From NCBI GenBank assembly GCA_040143965.1, contig JASJQH010000120.1:1-27653 (forward strand): a stretch of 27,653 bases of DNA, written 5' to 3'. The translations under genes were made by a program, and so were the position numbers. The stretch is from Basidiobolus ranarum. Its lineage: Eukaryota; Basidiobolomycota; Basidiobolomycetes; Basidiobolales. Positions within the stretch are counted from its first letter, which is position 1. Every line of letters starts with the position of its first letter. Positions 8,657-18,771 of the stretch are shown one piece after another. The notes below the pieces were generated by a model. The model did not search any database. It had not been told where the DNA came from and worked only from the letters and a program-made list of their open reading frames with translations.

Positions 8657-9931
8657 ATGAAAATCCACGTTAAAGATATTGAATGCTCTTTCCCCTCATT
8701 GATTCATGAGAAGTTTAGCAAAGTCGAAGAGGCTACCAACGATTGGCTTCTCGAATTCAATTTGATTCAAAGCAGATCTGCTCTAGAAAGAGTCAATAGA
8801 TCGAAACTTGGCCGGTTACCTTGCCGTATTCATCCACGCACTCCCTTCAAGTTTGTCTTCTGGGCCACCAAGCTTTACACATGGCTGTTCATGTTCGATG
8901 ATCAGTTCGATGATGGCCCATTAGGTAAGAAAATGACCAAAATGTACCCTATCTTTGTAGCGCTGTTGAAAATACTCGGTACAGATGCCGCAAACGAAGC
9001 CATCACTGAATTCACCAAAAAGATGAGAGGGCACTTTGAAAAGGAAAACAATGCAATAGGCGAGAAAGCCATGCTAAAGCGAGTGAGAAGACGCTCCTCT
9101 GCTTGGAACATCGCTGCCAAGTTTGTTGATCTCGTTAGCTGCAAGAGTAACATACCCGTGGATTATTCCTTGTGGGAGGATCCATTAGCTATGTATGCCG
9201 ACCAGATTCAGCGCGTGCTAACCTCTCCAATCTGCCTTTCCTTGGCTGAGTTGTGGCGGGATTACTGCCGCTTCACTGATCCAGATTTGCAAGAACGTAC
9301 ATCGTTTTATTTCGCACGCTACCTCCGATCATACTTCATGGAGTGTGAAATGCGAAAGGCCAAAGGATTCCCTGACGTTGAAACATATATTCGTAACCGT
9401 CAAGATGCAGGAGGGATGTTGTTAAGCTTGGAAGTGATCGAGTTTACTGAGCAGGCACCAATCCCGAAAGAAATCTATCAATCAGCTGATTTCCAAAAAC
9501 TACGAGTACAGATCATTAACATCGTTTGTTGGACCAACGATCTCTTTTCCTTCGAGAAAGAGTATGCCCATGGAGACATCAACAACTTGGTCATTGTGCT
9601 TCAAAATTCATTACAATGCCCCTTCCAAGAGGCAGCTGACAAAGCCAACGACATGTTGGCTGCAGAAATCCGAGCCTTTGTGGAGACACAGGATGCCCTT
9701 CAAGCTTGGGCCAAAGAGAAATTCGATAAAGAGGTCAGTGAATCTCTGGGACGCCATGTCTTTATCTACCAGAATTGGATCAAGGGACACATCGACTGGT
9801 GCTTTGAATCCTTGCGTTATCATCAAGTTCCGGATGTGGATCAATATTTAGAGAATATCTTTACTTGTAACGCCAAGAGTGACATGCGTCGTAAGAAGAA
9901 CGCAATAGTCAATCAGACCATACAAATCTAA
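8657..9931 (+). CDS. Class I terpene synthase (sesquiterpene-cyclase type)
   Basis: An intronless frame of 424 residues with the full metal-binding set of a class I terpene cyclase. The Asp-rich motif DDQFDD is at 81-86, the NSE triad NDLFSFEKE at 294-302 (Asn294, Ser298, Glu302), the pyrophosphate-sensor Arg246 lies 48 residues before the triad within YIRNRQDAGG, and the terminal Arg-Tyr pair is at 386-387. These enzymes ionise a prenyl diphosphate, usually farnesyl diphosphate, and cyclise it in the cytosol. The motif style is that of bacterial and bacterial-like fungal cyclases. The spacing is odd: 213 residues separate the two metal motifs, where typical bacterial enzymes such as pentalenene synthase have about 140. 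An extra basic segment near 121-190 (KRVRRRSSAW inside) seems to account for it. A basic tail of about 30 residues follows the RY pair. The ATG at 8657 follows a TATA box at a normal distance. Activity is very likely; the product is unknown. Confidence 0.93.
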   Translation: MKIHVKDIECSFPSLIHEKFSKVEEATNDWLLEFNLIQSRSALERVNRSKLGRLPCRIHPRTPFKFVFWATKLYTWLFMFDDQFDDGPLGKKMTKMYPIFVALLKILGTDAANEAITEFTKKMRGHFEKENNAIGEKAMLKRVRRRSSAWNIAAKFVDLVSCKSNIPVDYSLWEDPLAMYADQIQRVLTSPICLSLAELWRDYCRFTDPDLQERTSFYFARYLRSYFMECEMRKAKGFPDVETYIRNRQDAGGMLLSLEVIEFTEQAPIPKEIYQSADFQKLRVQIINIVCWTNDLFSFEKEYAHGDINNLVIVLQNSLQCPFQEAADKANDMLAAEIRAFVETQDALQAWAKEKFDKEVSESLGRHVFIYQNWIKGHIDWCFESLRYHQVPDVDQYLENIFTCNAKSDMRRKKNAIVNQTIQI

Positions 9932-11085
9932 CCTAACCATTTTGACTTTGTATTAATTCGACTTTGATTTTTATCCTCATTTCATAATTATTGTAACGCT
10001 ACCCAGCCCTCCTTACCTCTTACGCTTTTATTACTCCTAGCTGGACGAATTCTCTATACTGTGTTTACTGTTTAAATGCCCACGACTATGATGGTAGCAG
10101 GCTAAACGATTGGTACGCCAATCCATTTGTAATTTTTTTTGGATTTTGCCTCTCTTCTACACTTACCCTATAAACTCCCATATACAGTTATATCCCCCAC
10201 TACCCTTAACTATTTATTCCCTTTCTTTTGCTTCAAGACATACTTAGATTTTCTCTATTAAAATCGCTTAAAGATACCTGGCTGATACCAATTAAAATCC
10301 ATCTCTCCGCACATTAAGGGGAACTGTGGAGTATGTATCATGTGCATAACTGAAATGAGATCCAAGTTTAATTTGAAACCGATCATTAATGAGATTTCAT
10401 CAATCTCTAATTTTTAATGCATCTTACGTGCATGAATCCAAGTAGTGTATATTCTATAGCCAATTCTATCAAGGAAGGGGGTGCATGATTTTCGGTGAAT
10501 TAGAGATCATTGATTTGATTTCTGTGATTTAGATTAGAAGTCTAGGAATGATCACTTGACTAGATAAGCATATGGATTTTATATGTTTACAAAAATGACT
10601 TGACGGCTAGTAAACCGTGATAAGTGAGTGTGGGTGTGGGTGTGAAAGTGTTTAAATTGAAAGTGACCAAAAATTCAACATAATAATGAATGATTAGAAA
10701 GATGATAGAATGAAATGGACTATGATGCAAACAAACTTATGAGTGGTAAATTCGGGGAATAAACGTAAATGTCCCTAGTATAGGTTGAGTTGTTGCCAAC
10801 TGCCTTACTAACATTATTCGAAAGGAGAACTATATAGGAAAAGAGGTAAAAACCAATTCGTTGAACAAGTTGGACCCTCGGACACAGTATAGGAACCAAG
10901 ATAAGGGGTGGGGGAACCGGTTCATCTCTAAGCGACACGACATCGAGCTGTTGCTCAGACACCAAGCTTTCAACTTGCCTGACAAGTCTCAGCTCTTTCT
11001 GGAGTACAATTCACTAGATTAGAATTGAGTTTGCTCCTGAATTAGCTAGAAAGTTAGTTCAAACATGGTTCATTGCTACCAGTAG
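9932..11085. other. Intergenic, 3' regions of convergent genes
   Basis: This stretch separates the terpene synthase from the convergent coiled-coil gene. The first 300 bases are T/C-rich 3' UTR-like sequence. A short TGGGTG-type run lies at 10626-10643. A minus-strand frame at 10998-10720 begins KELRLVRQVESLVSEQQ and would splice in phase to the last mapped exon of the next gene, so the real 3' end of that gene may reach into this stretch. Confidence 0.4.
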
Positions 11086-12555
11086 TTAAGTTGTACTATT
11101 TACGTTGCAGAAATCTACTGTCTCGGAAGGTTGTTGTAGGTGAATCGAAACGGGAGTTCCTAAGTGATTCTTGGAGAGATATATGAGCTTCGATAGTAGA
11201 GAAATCCTTCTTCCACCAACCACTTACCTGATGGGATGGTTGTGTATGGGTGATATTTGGACTTTTCATATCTAACGAAGCGTTAGTACACAATCGTTTG
11301 ATCGGAGGAGTGATGATTCCCTGAAACAATATGCATACAATTAGATAAATTCAACGTACAAAATACTAGGTTAATGATAAGCTTACATCCGACAGTGTAT
11401 CTGAATATTGCGGTGACTGCTGTTCCTGTTGCTCTGGGCTTGAATGTTGTTGTGGCTGGGGTTGCTGTAAATGACGGTGTGTTTGTTGCGATTCAGATAG
11501 CCTCTATTAAAAGGAGTATCAGTTATGTGGCCCTATCAAAAGTGTTTTATTCAAGTACATATTGAGAGAGATATGTATATATATATTCAAGAACTATCTC
11601 TCAATCTACCTTTTTAAATCTAGCTTTAGTATTTTTCACTTTTACGCTAACTATTTTTACTAGTTCATCTCTCAAGTCATTTTTTTGAACGTGCGGGAAA
11701 TTCTGCTCAACAAATTGGTCCCAGGTTGAGGAATCGTAGATATCGAATTTCTTCATAGTTGTAATAGCTATAGAGCGAGAGTGAGAGTAAGAGAATAGTT
11801 CAAATATTGAACTCGTATGTTAATACCTTATTATTATACTATTTTCAGACCATCAAATAAAGAAACTTACCTCCGACATTATTATTGATATTAGTATATG
11901 AGGAGGCGTTTTTTTCAATGTAATTCATAGCCTTAGCTGCAAACTGACGAAGTAACACTTTCACTTTGGCACTTTCCTCCGAAGGTAATTGTGAAACTAG
12001 TCCGAGTAAAAAATTAGAGTGAGCAAAGTTATAAAGAGGATAGATAATGGCACATTTTCAAAGCCCAATTAAAATAGAAAATGAGTGCATACCAGGTGTC
12101 AAGTTCGTATGTGTGGTAAGCATTTGTCCATTGACTGGTGTTCGAATTAACCGAGCCTGAACGGGTGTAAGGTGAGTAGAAGGAGTAGAAGTTTGTGGAA
12201 TAGTGGACCGAATATTAGTGGGAGTTCCTGGATTATTTTGAAGTGGGGCTCTAGAAGTGTGATTCCCAAGAAAATCACTAAACTTCGTCTCTAGACCTGA
12301 AATACGAGCTTGTATAGTTCTAGTGGAAGGTAGACCGAACGCCTCGTTTATTTTATCTTCCAATACGTCCAAGCGTTCATGAATTGTCCGAAACTCGACG
12401 GCAACTTGAGATAATATGGTTGTTTGAATGTCATCGAGTTGCTGTCGTATTTGTGAACCAACATCGTCGACCTCTCTCACGTCAAAATAGTGGTGATTTC
12501 CATTGGCACCCATGGAGTCATGTACAACATTACCAGGTTGTTCAGGGTAATTCAT
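11086..12555 (-). CDS. Hypothetical coiled-coil, Gln-rich protein
   Basis: I do not recognise the family. Exons run 12555-12093, 11996-11872, about 11750 or 11767 to 11610, 11503-11387, 11320-11228 and 11169-11086, giving about 340 residues. Residues 30-95 form a coiled coil (IRQQLDDIQTTILSQV, then IHERLDVLEDKINEAF). A Thr/Pro-rich linker follows. Then comes a compact, probably folded part rich in Lys and aromatics (LLRQFAAKAMNYIEK; KKFDIYDSSTWDQFVEQ). Next is a Gln/His-rich stretch and a Thr/Pro tail. The pattern suggests a nuclear scaffold or transcription-related protein, but that is inference. The exact acceptor of exon 3 and the 3' end are uncertain; an extra exon near 10998 (KELRLVRQ...) would extend the coiled-coil content. 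Its single-exon start at 12555 is clear. Confidence 0.65.
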
Positions 12556-13491
12556 AATGTTGTCTTATATTTGAAGTCTCGTAAATATATTTACTTGATA
12601 GGAGACTTCAGTTACAAATACAGAGACCAGCAACAAAAAGAAACAAATTTGACTAGTCAATAAATCTTATCCGTATTTGAAATCCTTGACTAAGTACATT
12701 TATCTTTTTTTGTCATTTTTTTTCTGCATACAATAAACTGCTCGGTGGTAATTCACATTAATCATGAACCTATATGGTTTATGGATTCTTCAACGATTCG
12801 ATTAATTATAATGCATTCCAAAGTTTGGACAGTAGAAGAGAATGAATTGATTAATGAATGGCTTTATATCTTTATTGGATCAAAGCCATATACTAATTAT
12901 ATCCGATGGTTACTAGTAAAGCCTATAAACAGGACTAGTGACCATTAAGCGACTTGCTAGATTTCCCACCAACTTCCCTTAATAGGACCAAATCATCTTA
13001 GTTTAGCTGACCACGCTTTTTCCTATGACCAGGACATTAGAGCATTCTCCGATGACTCAAGAGGAAACAGGTATCTATATGTCACATGGTTGGATCAGCT
13101 CCACTCTTACTAAGTATCAAGAGAGCATGCCATTTATCCGGGAAATCCCGACTGAAATGTCGTCTTACAATTTGGCAAAGCACAAAATCACCTTGCATGG
13201 GCAAGTATGTAAGCAGGGATCCAGATATAAAATCTAGGCATTGAGGTTTTTACTGGCATGTTGATACTAACTAGTGCATACATGTGTACATATGTATAAT
13301 AAATGTCTTAACTATAGAACTCATAAATATAGATTACCCATTAAGTTCCAGCTTCGTTACACAAGTGAGGCGGGTTGAATCAAGTCGTAGATGGTTCGCT
13401 CGAACGTCCAGCAGAAATTCCCATTCGAAAGTGAGGGCCGTGTATATAAATTATATAATGGACAATTGGCAAGAGTGATATAAATATTGTA
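12556..13491. other. Gap with short coding-like frames, no gene resolved
   Basis: Plus-strand frames at 12745-12948 (contains VWTVEENELINEWLY, faintly Myb-like), about 12970-13120 (DHAFSYDQDIRAFSDDSRGN) and 13025-13237 do not join by good splice sites. I cannot support a gene. The stretch may hold decayed coding sequence plus the promoter of the coiled-coil gene. Confidence 0.35.
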
Positions 13492-14861
13492 TTAATGAAG
13501 GGTATCATCGCTGATTGAAAAATGGATATGGTTATGAATATTGTGTATGATACTCAAAATTTCATAATGGCTACTTACTGAACGCAATCATATTCCTGTT
13601 CGTGTGTAATATTACCTCGAATCCAATAATCCGATTCTAGAGGGAAAATCCCACTATATTCCATAAACACTTGGGCAAATTTCCAACTAAGTAATTCATT
13701 CCAGAGGAAGTACGTGATATAATCGTAAGTAACCAGCACACGAGGATTCATATAGATCTTATTATATCCGTAACTTTGCAAGTCTTTGGGAAGTAAGAAG
13801 CACTCCGAAGAGAAGCATTCATTTGAATGACTAGAGCGAAAGTTTAACTCTTGATGGTTGTAAAAGGAGGCAGTGTTCAAGGCCACTACACCATTCCAAC
13901 AGGTATATACTGGGAATTCTTGCCGATTTCGGAAAAGTTGTTGTGTAGGAAGATCTTGGATAAACGGATAGTACATGCTCATCAGTCGGCCATTACGGTC
14001 ACGAGCGACCCATCGATCATACAGTCCAGAGAGATCGAAATCAAATGAACATGCCATATCATAATCCATGCTATACTTAATTGATTACTAGCTGAGAGAT
14101 ATAGATATCAAAAGATATGAATGAACTTACTCATTAGTATTAAGAAGATGCAGAATTTGCTCAGAAGTAAAAACAATATCGTTGAAAAATAAAATTTGAT
14201 CGTATTTTTCACTTTTGTTGGTTGCCGAATAAGTTTCAAAGAATGGTTCTAAAACTTGGTTACGTATCTCTGCCATAAATGGAATCCTGTTTGCAACCCG
14301 GTTGCCCTTATCTTTGTCGTCCGACATCAGGATTCGATGGTGAATTCCCCGTTGGTCTAATATATTACCAAAGCTTTTCAAGAATTTTTTGGTTCCATCT
14401 TTACTATTACTTTCGACAATGGAAATGTATACGGAAGCAGAACCAATGGTCTCTACCAATCTCAGCAGCTCGCTTGACCATTGGGGTAGGATAGCTTCAT
14501 TATTATATAAGTTGGCAGCAATAAAGTACTTCCCAGTGAGCTTTATATCGGGACCAGTGAGTGCAGGCGACGCCAAGTCTTGTAAGAAAAATATAAATAG
14601 CATAAGACCAAAACATACGATGCCCAGTTGAAAATATGTTTTGTTCATGAAGTTAAAAGGTTCATTAGAACGTTGTGAATAGAAATAAATTAAGATTAAA
14701 GCAATTGTTTGAATTAAGACATATTTTGTTAGGTGAAAAAATGTGACATATGAATGAAAGGAATACCAGCCAAGTACTATGAAATTAAAAAGAAATAAAG
14801 ATAGAACCGCTGATACTGCTAAAGCTTTTTTGGGAGTAAACTTCATGGCCAAAAGTTTCAA
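13492..14861 (-). CDS. CAP59/CMT1-family alpha-1,3-mannosyltransferase-like protein
   Basis: Exons 14861-14131 and 14070-13579 plus a 19-base last exon (13510-13492) join in frame to 413 residues. If the last intron is kept, translation stops at 13575 and gives 408 residues. The N-terminus has three membrane segments (about 13-33, 37-60 and 76-95), then a lumenal glycosyltransferase domain of the CAP59_mtransfer family (PF11735). The signature order is seen: NLYNNEAILP, an ESNSKDGTKKFL loop, ILFFNDIVF, a DYDMACSFDF stretch, LYDRWVARDRNGR, YTCWNGVVALN, FRSSHSNECFSSEC and a NPRVLVTYDY end. Family members include cryptococcal capsule mannosyltransferases; here a Golgi role in glycan building is likely. 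Three TM segments rather than one is unusual for the family. It shares a 240-base divergent promoter with the PWWP gene. Confidence 0.87.
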
Positions 14862-15101
14862 GAGGTACCAAATGTTTTAGATACTTTCTTTTATCTAACG
14901 ATGAATGTTCCTTATTTCCTTAAATCTCTATTGGGCAATAGCTGAATGTCTATATCCAATAGGTATTATCTCATTCGTGCATATTGATCCACTCTTATCA
15001 GATTTTCAGTTGTCACAGGTAGTAACAAAATTTAGGATCAACGGTCTGGTCAACATCAGTATCATAATACCTTAACATTCCAACTTTCCTCAAGAGCGTA
15101 C
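14862..15101. promoter_or_regulatory. Divergent promoter, glycosyltransferase / PWWP gene
   Basis: Only 240 bases separate the two start codons, so both promoters must overlap here. I saw no strong TATA box. The sequence is AT-rich without tandem repeats. Confidence 0.55.
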
Positions 15102-17566
15102 ATGTCTTTATCAAGTACATCGGAATACAAACCACAATTAGATCTAAAGTCTGCGCTCTCTGGAAAAACTTCAAAATTCCATCCCTTTTTTATCGCAAAG
15201 CTTCCAAATATCGTTTGGATTAAAAGTCAGGGGAAATGGTGGCCTGGAAGGGTAAGTTTCTTCTTAGGACTCATTGGAAACCGAAGGTAAACCATGCTTA
15301 ATGCCGTACGTAGATATTGGACGACAGAACTAGAGTACCTTTGAAGATACAGAAATTCTCTCCCAAAAAGTCGGTTTTTCTTATCTGTTTGTCTTTGAAG
15401 TCTATTTAAGGATGCTTATTGAACTATGGGTGTTTATACACAAATCTACTTCTTTGCAGAGAGATCGTTCGTCTTGGTGCACCCAGTAAAAAGAATATCC
15501 AGCCTTTCTACTGCATACAGGCCGATAAATTTATCAAGCAGTGGAAAGGGAGTGAAAAAGAAAGAGAATTTAGAATTGCATTATCGAGGGCACATGATGC
15601 AGCAAGAAAAGACGAAGAATTACCGTCTGTTGATGATGTTTTAAGTACAGCAGGTTCACATGCTATTCAAAATCTTACATCCCAAGGCGAATCGGAAGTA
15701 ATAAAATCAAGCTATCTTACGGAGTTGCTGACTCTCGAGGAAGAGGAATTACCATCTGTAGATAACGCCATTAGATTAACATCACACTATTTAAATGAGC
15801 AAAAATGTCCCATAGAGTCTAACAGTTGTAATCAGCCACAAAGAGTTTCAAAAGGTAAACAAACAATAAGCCAAATAGAGAGCTGTGTTGATATAGCTTC
15901 TCCTTCGGTACTTGCAGATATAGAGAGATTCAGATCGAAAGGGAAAAATAAATTGGAATTGCGGAGTAATCTACATAGCTCGATCTCTATCACGAAGCCC
16001 CAACCACTACAGACTCAGGTTAATTACATGAAAAAGAAATATGAGTATATCGATGATGAGGATGATTTTACTTTTTTTTCGTCAAGCAAACTCAATTTCA
16101 AAAGCAAGTCAAGCACTAGTTTCGCCAGTCACTCATTAGAATACATTAGCAATGAAAAAAGTACTACGGCGAAAGGTGACTTATTACAGAATTCAAGAGA
16201 AGTGAGCAATAGGAGAAATGTAAAAGTTATGCCAAAGAATCGTAGTAATACTGGTCAAGAGGTACCCTTTAGCATAGGAAATGTAAGAAGGAAAGTTTTA
16301 CATCCATTGATGATATTGCTCAAAAGCCTAGGTTTGACGATCGTGACGAGTTGGCATTATTGGCTTCTCAGAGCACGCCTCATGAAATATGTCATTCAAT
16401 GGGAACACCGAATTTCTCGGATAGCGACTCTGACTCCATTCCAAGCGGAAAGATTATCATCAAACCAAGAGTTATTAGATATAATAAACAACGAGATGAG
16501 TTGGCTTTAGTTGGAAATGGAGTAGAACGTAAACGATAGGTTGAGTTCCCCTTCAGTTGGATCTTTATTAATGTAAATGATTTGTAGAAAAGAAAATACG
16601 CACAGAAAGTAGTCACGACGTATGCGAGCCTCCTATTTATAGTCAGCTAATCCTAAATGAAGACCCTGATTTTGATTTGGACACAAGGTACGAGTTTGCT
16701 TTCCTTGCTGGTAGAAACGAAACTAATTTGTTTCTCTACCAAAGTCTCATGGTACCTGGCGAACTATGTTTGGCATATCTAAGTTCATGTCACTCGTACT
16801 TTCCTGGCAAAGTTATTTCGTACAAGAGACCCAACAAATATAGAGTTCAAATTTATGACGGACAACGACGAGTCCTGTCTCGAAGCGATTTCTTTACTAT
16901 ATATGAACCGGAATTTCAGACATGTCCAGTAAGTGCAGAATTCCTTCATTAAGTCATGGAATATACCTAATACAATTGTACTGCTAGCTTGGCGATTTTG
17001 CCCTGGAGAGAGAAGACCCTGATTACGAAAATACACCTTTGAGAAGAGAGGTAGTCTCACATGAAATTGACTTGATTAGGATCATATGCGGAGGCGACGA
17101 AAATAGTTGGCGCTATGATAAATTCTTTCGCAGTCTTCGTGAACGTCGAATCTTGGCTCACTATATTAGTCGGGGTCCGTTCGGGATTAATGAATTTCAT
17201 TTTATTTCGCGAGTATTAAAGCAGATGTTTACGGAACAACGCACTGCTGACCCCGAAGAAGAAGCCTCTTACGGTTTTGATTTTATATCCGTGGAACAAT
17301 TACACCTTAATTCAGATCTCCTCAATCCAAAAATATTGCAGCAATTTTGTGACGATGTTTTACTCCCCGAAGTCATAATCCGTATGATTATGACTCGTGA
17401 AAATATTGAATATAGAGAGGCTGAGCAAGAAATGTTACATGGCTATATGGATTCAAGGTGGGTTGAACAAGTTATGGCTGCACGACATTCCTTTGCAGAC
17501 GGACGCATCTCTTTAGTTGAAAAACATAGGATTTTTAGGAGCGTAGATAGGGATGAGGATGACTAG
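15102..17566 (+). CDS. PWWP and Tudor-like domain chromatin protein
   Basis: Five exons (15102-15251, 15464-16219, 16273-16528, 16588-16928, 16988-17566) join in frame to 693 residues. Residues 35-95 form a PWWP domain (IVWIKSQGKWWPGR at 37-50, then a strand and helices), a reader of methylated histone lysines and DNA. A long Ser/Lys/acidic linker follows, with a repeated EELPSVD motif at 101-107 and 144-150. A second beta-barrel at about 445-495 (GELCLAYLSSCHSYFPGKV, then YRVQIYDGQRRVLSR) looks like a Tudor domain. The last 190 residues are helical and acidic (WRYDKFFRSLRERR; REAEQEMLHGYMDSRW) and match no domain I know. It is therefore probably a nuclear histone-mark reader or adaptor. The intron at 16220-16272 was chosen because it keeps the coding-like KESFTSIDDIAQK segment in frame. 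The first intron is unusually long (212 bases). Confidence 0.8.
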
Positions 17567-18771
17567 GCTTGGTTGTCACATTTATTGTTCTATAATATCA
17601 AAGTACACTCACGATTGTTTGTTAATTAATTTACTTCAGACTGCTTATTGTTTACTGACGCAGGATGTAAGAAAGAAAGCGCAGTTTTTCGATAATGAAT
17701 GATGTTTTTTAGTGACAATAATTGGATGCAAGATTTTAAACTGCTTAAGCATGGAATAATTCCCCCTTATCAAGAAATTACAGGCCATGTTCACTTTCTA
17801 GAATGCACAGATTAAGACTTTTCCAAGACACCTGATGCTCTAGTTCTTTAAAAAGTCTTACTAAAATGGGAAAGATTAATTTAATGACGACGAATTCAGA
17901 CTACTCTCTGAATGCTTAGAAATGTCTGAACATGCATGGTAACACGAATAAATTCTGTTAATGTAGTTTGATTTTCTTCACGCTCTCCAATTAGACAGCA
18001 ATAATTAGATATGTTCTTTGCGTTGCATCGCTTTACATGGCCTCGATTTTAGGATGAGCAGAATTGCGAGGATGTCGCAAACAATGTGATATAGGCACGG
18101 CACCTGGTTGAATACACCTGTTTGAGTAGTAATCATTATGTACAGATCATGAGTAGTGAAGATCAATTAGCGAGATTGGTGGAATTACCATGATTAGTGG
18201 GGCTAGCTTGATTAGATGATTTGGTTAGCTGGCAGTAATATAAAGCAATGCATTCTATTTGCAATGCTATTTATACTCATTGGCTTATAACCACCGCAAA
18301 GTCATTGTCATTGGTATAAAACTACCGCATAGTTTCACATCATTGGTTCGAAACTAGTGTAAAGTATCTTGTGTGGCGTTGCCGTGATGAAGTTCCATAT
18401 GAATCGACTGATTTCAAGGTGATCTTTCTCTGCTCATCCCGTGATTGTACCCTAGAATTTTGGAATTCAAGTGAGGGGGTATTTCGTAGTCCAGTGTTTT
18501 TTTCTTTCTGTCAACCAGGGACTGAGACTGATTGATTATGCTGATTTATATCACACTTTCTTGATCCCAATAATCATCACCAAATTTATCGTTCGTTTCT
18601 TCTCTTTCGTTGGGCTAAATCTTTTCAACACACTTGTAACTATTTGGCTTTTTGTCCTTCAAATATAACCCTTTCTATTAGCTTGGGCACTCCCCTTATT
18701 CTAAAACAACTACATTGCTAGTATAAAAACCACTTGGTCATCTTTAAACATATATTTTTGATTCTTAGCTC
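17567..18771. promoter_or_regulatory. 1.2 kb intergenic region, upstream of the CK1 gene
   Basis: No gene is supported here. The region holds the CK1 promoter with a TATA-like box (TATAAAAAC, 18722-18730, about 42 bases before the ATG) and three CATTGG elements in a degenerate repeat (separate entry). Its length is greater than most gaps in the window. Confidence 0.5.
18278..18368. repeat. Three degenerate 32-bp repeats carrying CCAAT boxes
   Basis: Units start at 18278, 18309 and 18341. Each begins CATTGG (the CCAAT box read on the other strand), followed by an A-rich stretch (TTATAACCACCGCAAAG, TATAAAACTACCGCATAG, TTCGAAACTAGTGTAAAG). The regular 31-32 bp spacing is about three helical turns, so the boxes face the same side of the DNA. 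They lie about 400-490 bases before the CK1 ATG; binding by a Hap/NF-Y complex is inference. Confidence 0.6.

Noticed and set aside
10626-10643. TGGGTG run as a G-quadruplex or telomeric seed
   Set aside because: Too few G-tracts and only about three units; likely simple-sequence noise.
11374-11565. Plus-strand hydrophobic frame (VAVTAVPVALG-like)
   Set aside because: It is the antisense of the Gln-rich exon of the minus-strand gene; Gln codons read backwards as Leu/Val-type codons.
14279-14631. Plus-strand frames opposite the CAP59-type gene
   Set aside because: They are shadows of the well-supported minus-strand gene and have no features of their own.
16273-16339. An intron from 16280 to about 16322 in the PWWP gene
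   Set aside because: It would remove the coding-like segment KESFTSIDDIAQK and be only 43 bases; the intron at 16220-16272 keeps the frame and has a normal length.
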